In this document: positions 59,515-64,000 of the stretch, piece after piece
How positions within the stretch are numbered: the first letter of the stretch is position 1
Layout of the letters: the number at the start of each line of letters is the position of its first letter
Assembly: GCA_905221605.1 (NCBI GenBank)
Contig: CAJNDS010002065.1
Location: 373,501 to 437,500, forward strand
Source: Symbiodinium natans
Taxonomy: Eukaryota; Sar; Dinophyceae; Suessiales; Symbiodiniaceae
Length of the DNA stretch: 64,000 bases
Direction of reading: 5' to 3'
Position numbers and translations under genes: made by a program
The notes under the pieces: model-generated
The model's database searches: none
What the model was told of the DNA's origin: nothing
Seen by the model: only the letters and a program-made list of their open reading frames with translations

Positions 59515-59650
59515 TAGTCATACGAGGGTTCTTTAGGGAGGGGGGTTCAAGGGGGGTAGGCAACCCAAGGTTCCCTCATACTGTCTACTACTCCCTAAGG
59601 TTCCCTAAGCTTCCCCAAGGTTCCCTAGGTACCCGCCCCCTATAAAGTTA
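59515..59650. mobile_element. Dispersed family D, partial copy
   Basis: GGTTCCCTAAGCTTCCCCAAGG and GGTACCCGCCCCCTATAAAG resemble the copy at 59995-60171. Confidence 0.55.
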
Positions 59651-59759
59651 CCTAGTTCTGATCAAGCCCGAAGCCCTAAGCCCGAAACCCTAGGGAGAAG
59701 ATCCCCGTGAGGCAAGGTTTGGGGCCATATTAGTAGCCCGAGACCCTAGACCCTAGACC

Positions 59760-59885
59760 CTAGACCCTAACCCCTAACCCCTAAACCCCTAAACCCCTAA
59801 ACCCCTAAACCCCTAAACCCCTAAACCCCTAAACCCCTAAACCCCTAAACCCCTAAACCCCTAAACCCCTAAACCCCTAAACCCT
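59760..59885. repeat. CCCCTAAA octamer array
   Basis: About 15 identical CCCCTAAA/CCCCTAAA units, again a locally fixed variant. Confidence 0.95.
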
Positions 59886-59960
59886 AAGCCCTTACGTGGT
59901 CCCTTCGTATGGGCCCTTCGAAGGTTCCCTTACATACTTAAAAAGCCTACAAAACCCACT

Positions 59961-60171
59961 TATGTGGTTCTTGAGGGAGGGGGGCTGACTGGGGGTATGT
60001 AACCCAAGGTTCCCTAATAATCCCCACTCCCTAAGGTTCCCTAACGTTCCCTAAGCTTCCCTAAGGTTCCCCAGGTACCTACCCCCCTTGAACCCCACTC
60101 CCTGAAGAACTCTATGGGGTGTAGACCTTGCTCCACAAGAAACGGCACCGTTGGAGGTGCATTCCTTCAAT
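59961..60171. mobile_element. Dispersed family D, inverted copy
   Basis: Reverse complement of 9582-9740 through GTAGACCTTGCTCCACA, CGGCACCGTTGGAGGTGCATTC cut short, and GGTACCTACCCCCCTTG. Confidence 0.7.
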
Positions 60172-60416
60172 AAACCCTAAACCCTAAACCCTGGACCCTA
60201 GACGCCCCTCTCTCTTAAGAACCCTATAACCCACGGGCCCACACTTCAGAACCCTTGAAGGAAGGCAAGCGGCCATATCAAGGGCCCAGGTAACTACCCT
60301 GAGAACTTGGTCAGAGGGTTTAGGGTTTAGGGTTTGGGGTTTAGGGTTTAGGGTTTAGGGTTTAGGGTTTAGGGTTTAGGGTTTAGGGATTTAGGGCTAC
60401 AAGCATCCCCCCCCAG

Positions 60417-60440
60417 GGCCAAAGCACTTGGGAAATCAGG
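60417..60440 (+). CDS. Possible short exon
   Basis: CATCCCCCCCCAG before, ATCAGG|GCCCTA after. 24 bases: GQSTWEIR. Confidence 0.3.
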
Positions 60441-60533
60441 GCCCTAGTCTCCGCCTTCCTAAAGCTCCTAAGCCCTCAGCCTCCTAAAGCATCCTAAAAC
60501 CTCCCAAAACCTCCCAAACCTCCTGAAACTTAA

Positions 60534-60668
60534 TTAAACCCTAAACCCTAAACCCTAAACCCTAAACCCTAAACCCTAAACCCTAAACCCTAAACCCTAA
60601 ACCCTAAACCCTAAACCCTAAACCCTAAACCCTAAACCCTAAACCCTAAACCCTAAACCCTAAACCCC
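60534..60668. repeat. CCCTAAA array
   Basis: About 19 perfect units before the exon at 60729. Confidence 0.95.
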
Positions 60669-60728
60669 CAAACCCTGAACCTGGTGGTGGTGGTGGTGTG
60701 GACGGCACGGGTGCTCTCTGCCTTACAG

Positions 60729-60768
60729 CTTGGTCCCTGCCGCCATCTCTGCCCTTCCGTTGACGTCA
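60729..60768 (+). CDS. Exon with array-made donor
   Basis: GCTCTCTGCCTTACAG before, ACGTCA|GTTTAGGG after. 40 bases; s0/e1 LGPCRHLCPSVDV or s1/e0 LVPAAISALPLTS. Confidence 0.5.
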
Positions 60769-60925
60769 GTTTAGGGTTTAGGGTTTAGGGTTAGGGTTTA
60801 GGGTTTAGGGTTTAGGTTTTTAGGGTTTTTCGGGTTTAGGGTTTAGGGTTTAGGGTTTAGGGTTTAGGGTTTAGGGTTTAGGGTTTAGGGTTTAGGGTTT
60901 AGGGTTTAGGGTTTAGGGTTTAGGG
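60769..60925. repeat. TTTAGGG array starting exactly at the donor
   Basis: About 20 units beginning with the GT of the donor. Confidence 0.95.
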
Positions 60926-60928
60926 TTC

Positions 60929-61084
60929 AACAAGCCGGGCCCCTCAATCCGAGCTTCATTGCACCACCCGAGTCTCCACGAGCCCGCCCCCCCAAACCAG
61001 CAAGAGAGAGTACCCAAAAGCCAGCCTGGGTTGGATTTGGTCACTTGGCAAGACAGCTCGCTTCTCAGACCCAACAAACCCTGA
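60929..61084 (+). CDS. Open island, probably terminal exon
   Basis: 51 codons then TGA: NKPGPSIRASLHHPSLHEPA, PPNQQERVPKSQPGLDLVTW, QDSSLLRPNKP. An acceptor at CCCAAACCAG (60988) followed by QERVPKSQPG, with a donor CCTGG|GTTGGA, is an internal-exon alternative. Confidence 0.4.
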   Translation, partial: NKPGPSIRASLHHPSLHEPAPPNQQERVPKSQPGLDLVTWQDSSLLRPNKP

Positions 61085-61234
61085 ACCCTAAACCCTAAAC
61101 CCCAAACCCTAGCCCTAAGCCCTAAGCCCTAAGCCCTAAGCCCTAAGCCCTAAACCCTAAACCCTAAACCCTAAACCCTAAAGCCTATCCCGTTTCAAGC
61201 CTCAAGCGTCAGCTTCCTAAGCTTCCCTAATCAG

Positions 61235-61500
61235 AGGGTAGCTGCATGGCCCCTAAATATGGTGCCTTGCCTTCTTTAAAGGGTTCTGAATAGGCTTGAG
61301 GGTTTAGGATGGTTTAGGGGTTAGGGTTTAGGGTTTAGGGTTTAGGGTTTAGGGTTTGGTGGCTGAATACGGTCCCTTACCTTCTTGAAAGGGTTCTGAG
61401 TTATGGGCCCTGGGTTTTTCAGTGTATGTAAGGGGGTATGTAAGGAGTCCCCTTTTAAGGGTCCATATTAGGGGACGACCATGTAACTACCCTTAGTAAC
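61235..61500. mobile_element. Dispersed family G, two half copies
   Basis: GAGGGTAGCTGCATGGCCCC, GGTCCCTTACCTTCTTGAAA and GTAAGGGGGTATGTAAGGAG match 21782-21880 and 32045-32160. Confidence 0.6.
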
Positions 61501-61753
61501 TTAGACCATTCCCGAATATGCCCTCAGCATGGTGGAACATCAGGCTCATGCCCTAAACCCGTAAGGTCTAGTCAATCAGGTTAGGGTTTAGGTTGCTTGT
61601 TTTAGGGCTTAGGGTGTAGGGAGAAGTAGACCCTACATAGGTGTTGGGATCCATTGGTTAAACATAGGATTCGGCATACTTGGACCATAGGGTTTCGTTT
61701 TCAGGGTTTAGGGATTTTGGGCTTAGGGATACAAACCTCTTGGCTAACTCAAG

Positions 61754-61787
61754 CCTCGCAAGGCTTGTCAACATCAAGCCCTTCACG
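61754..61787 (+). CDS. Possible exon with GC donor
   Basis: GGCTAACTCAAG before, TTCACG|GCTTAGGG after. 34 bases: PRKACQHQALH. Confidence 0.35.
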
Positions 61788-61879
61788 GCTTAGGGTTTAG
61801 GTGTTGGCCCCTTCGTTCGAAGCTTGTCAACCAGGGCCCCACACCCTGCCCAAGGGACAGTTATTGTTGGGAGAGTACA

Positions 61880-62400
61880 AGCCCTCTAGACCAAAAACCC
61901 CATAGTTATCATTGTGAACAGCACTGACTGCTCCCGACGTCCCTTGGTCCGCACGGGCATTGCGTCACCTGCGCGGAGTTGCATCTAGATCGTCTGATCT
62001 CAGCACATGAACTAGTTATTTTTGTATGAGTATCCCCAAAAGGATGCCCAATCTATACACTAACCAAGAATCAAGAGGAAGCCTTATGCGCTCACCAATG
62101 GCTCAGTACTATAAACCCTGCTTCATATTCCAACTGCCTGGGCACGTGGTACACTAGCAGCAAGTGAACGCGCACGTAGCATGCCCAATACTGCCAATAC
62201 TGCAACTCCACCTCCTCTATCTCAAGAAGGTTATTGCGCACCAAGCAAAGACTGTAGCTGGGTTATAGCTACAGCCATATGAAGTAGGGTTTATATTTCT
62301 GTTTTTGGTGAGTGTATATAAGGTTCCTTTTTAACATTGGTGAAATATATACCCTGCTTCATATGGCCCTTGCGCCTTTTTGGTTCAGTTAGGGTTTCAG
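61880..62400. other. Unique stretch with a long hairpin
   Basis: No telomere-like repeat and no convincing exon. GCCATATGAAGTAGGGTTTA (from about 62273) is mirrored by ATATACCCTGCTTCATATGGC (to about 62368), a MITE-like palindrome; a half end recurs at 62111 (AAACCCTGCTTCATATT). Confidence 0.6.
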
Positions 62401-62464
62401 GCCGATAGGGCTTGAGAGGGGTTGAAGGGCTTCAGGTTTGTCTTGGCCGTTTGCATACTTTCAG

Positions 62465-62655
62465 AAGGCTGTATTTCGAGGATTCTTGCAGAGGCTTCAA
62501 ATGGCCAACCTTGCATCGTTCATAGGCTTGATTCCAGCAGCCTTTCTCAACCGCCTGAAGCTTGGGAAGGGGGGGGGGGGGCTGACCCTCGGACCCAAGC
62601 ACCCCGAAGAACAACAGCCCCGAAACCTTAAGGCACTAGCGGCTTGGGGGTCAGG
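62465..62655 (+). CDS. Long exon
   Basis: TTTGCATACTTTCAG before, GGTCAGG|GTTTAGGG after. 191 bases, s0/e2: KAVFRGFLQRLQMANLASFI, GLIPAAFLNRLKLGKG, then a Gly stretch from a G run (62569-62581) and GPKHPEEQQPRNLKALAAWG. The first 36 codons look like an amphipathic, partly hydrophobic helix pair. Confidence 0.55.
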
Positions 62656-62710
62656 GTTTAGGGTTCAGGGTTTAGGGTTTGGGGTTTAGGGTTTAGGGTT
62701 TAGGGTTTAG

Positions 62711-62797
62711 GGCTACCACACTGGCCCTGCCCCCCAATCTGTCAACCATATCCGAAAGGCCGCGGCGGGCGAGCCAGCGGAGGCAAGCGGGCCTGAG
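62711..62797 (+). CDS. Exon, frame uncertain
   Basis: The array gives the acceptor GGGTTTAG; donor CCTGAG|GTGAAG. 87 bases. s0/e0 reads GYHTGPAPQSVNHIRKAAAG, EPAEASGPE; s1/e2, in phase after 62655, reads ATTLALPPNLSTISERPRRA. Confidence 0.45.
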
Positions 62798-62816
62798 GTG
62801 AAGGCAGCACGGGCCC

Positions 62817-62989
62817 AGAGACTCCAAAACCCCTTAATTGAGGAAGATCCTTTAAAATGATAATGGGAGCCCTAATATGATTTAAGGTATATTCCTAAAT
62901 TAAGGGTTGAGGAATATCCTTTAAAATACAATGGGAGCCCTAATATGATTTAAGGTATATTCCTAAACTAAGGGGTTTTAGAGTCTCTG
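62817..62989. mobile_element. MITE-like family F, copy 2
   Basis: GAGACTCCAAAACCCCTTAA at the left, TAAGGGGTTTTAGAGTCTC at the right; an internal 60-bp unit (GGAATATCCTTTAAAAT to ATTCCTAAA) is duplicated. Confidence 0.75.
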
Positions 62990-63184
62990 GGGGGAGTGGC
63001 TGTGGGGTGGAAGGGCGGAGTTCTGGGCAGCTCTCGTTATGTTACGGTCCCTTTTTGGGGTTTAGGGTTTGGGGTTTGGGGTTTAGGGTTTGGGGTTTAG
63101 GGCTTAGGGTTTGGGGTTTGGGGCTTAGGGTTTAGGGTTTGGGGCTTAGGATTAGGGTTTGGGGTTAGGGTTTGGGGTTTAGTA

Positions 63185-63300
63185 TAGGGCCCCATAGAAC
63201 AATGAGAGCCGAGCAGTTGATGGATAAGTCTTATTTACGGCTCTGATATAACACCCACCCACCCAGAGAATCCAATGACATTGAGAAAAAGTGTACTCAA
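63185..63300. mobile_element. Element E, inverted copy
   Basis: GAGCAGTTGATGG, CTCTGATATAACACCCACCC and ACCCAGAGAATCC are the reverse complement of 7945-8025. Confidence 0.65.
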
Positions 63301-63344
63301 ATCAAAAAGTAAAGGGCTACAGCCTCGAGTGTTGCTCATCAGAG

Positions 63345-63780
63345 GAGGCCAGAGTAGGCCCTAAACCCGAAAAACAGCCCAGAGCAGGCCCTGAACCCTA
63401 AAGCCAGCCCAGAGCAGGCCCTAAACCCTAAAGCCAGCCCAGAGTAGGCCTTAAACCCTAAAGCCAGCCCAGAGTAGGAGAGTAGGCCTTAAACCCTGAA
63501 ACCAGCCCAGAGTACCCTTAAACCCAAAAACCAGCCCAGAGCCCTAAACCTTAAAAACCAGAGCAGAGTCGGTCGGCCCCAAACCCTAAAACCCTCAAGC
63601 CAGCCCAGAGTAGGCCCTAAACCCTAAAGCCAGCCCAGAGTAGGCCCTAGACCCTAAAGCCAGCCGAGAGTAACCCTTAAACCCTAAAGCCAGCCCAGAG
63701 TAGGCCCTAAACCCTAAAGCCCTAAACCCTAAAGCCAGCCTAGAGTAGGCCTTAAACCCTAAAGAAAGCAAAAGACGGCC
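63345..63780. repeat. 30-bp tandem array GCCAGCCCAGAGTAGGCCCT
   Basis: About 13 copies of GCCAGCCCAGAGTAGGCCCT followed by AAACCCTAAA: a telomere-like unit fused to a new sequence and amplified. Confidence 0.9.
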
Positions 63781-63784
63781 GTAT

Positions 63785-64000
63785 TCTGAAAATGCAGCGG
63801 CCTCATTCCGAAAATAAAGCGGCCTCATTCCGAAAATAAAGCGGCCTTATTCCGAAATTAAAGCGGCCTTATTCCGACATTCAAGCGGCCTTATTCAGGA
63901 ATTTAAGCGGCCTTATTCCGAAAAGCCTGATTTTGGCATTATTCTGAAAATAATGCGGCGTTATTCCAAAAATAAAGTGGCCTTATTCCGAAATTAGAGC
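63785..64000. repeat. Tandem array of AAAGCGGCCTTATTCCGAAAT units
   Basis: About nine copies of a 24-bp unit; reverse orientation of the array at 7556-7940. It runs off the window. Confidence 0.9.

Noticed and set aside
60225-60300. Exon-like island with CTTCAG acceptor, CAGGTAACT donor and open frame PLKEGKRPYQGP
   Set aside because: The same DNA is an inverted copy of dispersed family G (31900, 61250), so the signals come with the repeat. It warns that some other listed islands could be false too.

Overview
The window reads as nuclear DNA of a dinoflagellate. Four things point that way: thousands of bases of the heptamer CCCTAAA/TTTAGGG and its variants, splice-like junctions with GT, GC and occasionally GA donors, an intronless gene of FNIP-type 22-residue repeats behind a ubiquitin-like head, and all exon candidates on one strand (+). 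I see no rRNA, tRNA, CRISPR, bacterial operon or true chromosome end; the telomere-like arrays are interstitial and flip orientation every few hundred bases.

The main result is the layout. Short non-repeat islands (often 20 to 170 bp) commonly lie after a C-rich array (CCCTAAA) and before a G-rich array (TTTAGGG). Many islands open with a CAG/AAG acceptor, stay open in at least one frame, and end where the array supplies a donor (GTTTAGGG, GCTTAGGG). I read them as exons. The introns then begin with UUUAGGG arrays and end with CCCUAAA arrays, so each intron would carry long complementary ends. Phase notation used below: s = bases at the start of an exon that complete a codon begun in the previous exon; e = bases left over at its end; neighbours fit if e+s is 0 or 3.

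Several runs fit in phase, which chance islands would rarely do: a Lys-Ala-Pro-Pro-rich gene (113, 1792, 3952, 8216, 10058); a C-terminal pair (14682, 15714); three exons at 23955-24671; five exons at 31095-32433, all s0/e0; seven exons at 32914-34962; five exons at 38989-40195; a coiled-coil gene (43832 to about 48316, continuing less securely to a stop at 53964); and a 12-exon gene from 55152 to a stop at 58427 with 245 codons in one continuous frame. The remaining exon candidates are single islands whose frame is less sure. The FNIP-repeat gene (25184-27215) has no introns and is broken by a 4-bp insertion.

Between exons the introns hold palindromic MITE-like elements in several families (found at up to six places), a 1.1-kb AT-rich palindrome, a duplicated near-perfect hairpin with about 50-bp arms, short tandem arrays, TA and ATC microsatellites, long G or C runs, and an AT-rich island near 42.2-42.9 kb of foreign composition. 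All exon calls come from reading splice signals and frames by eye; no transcript or homology search was available.
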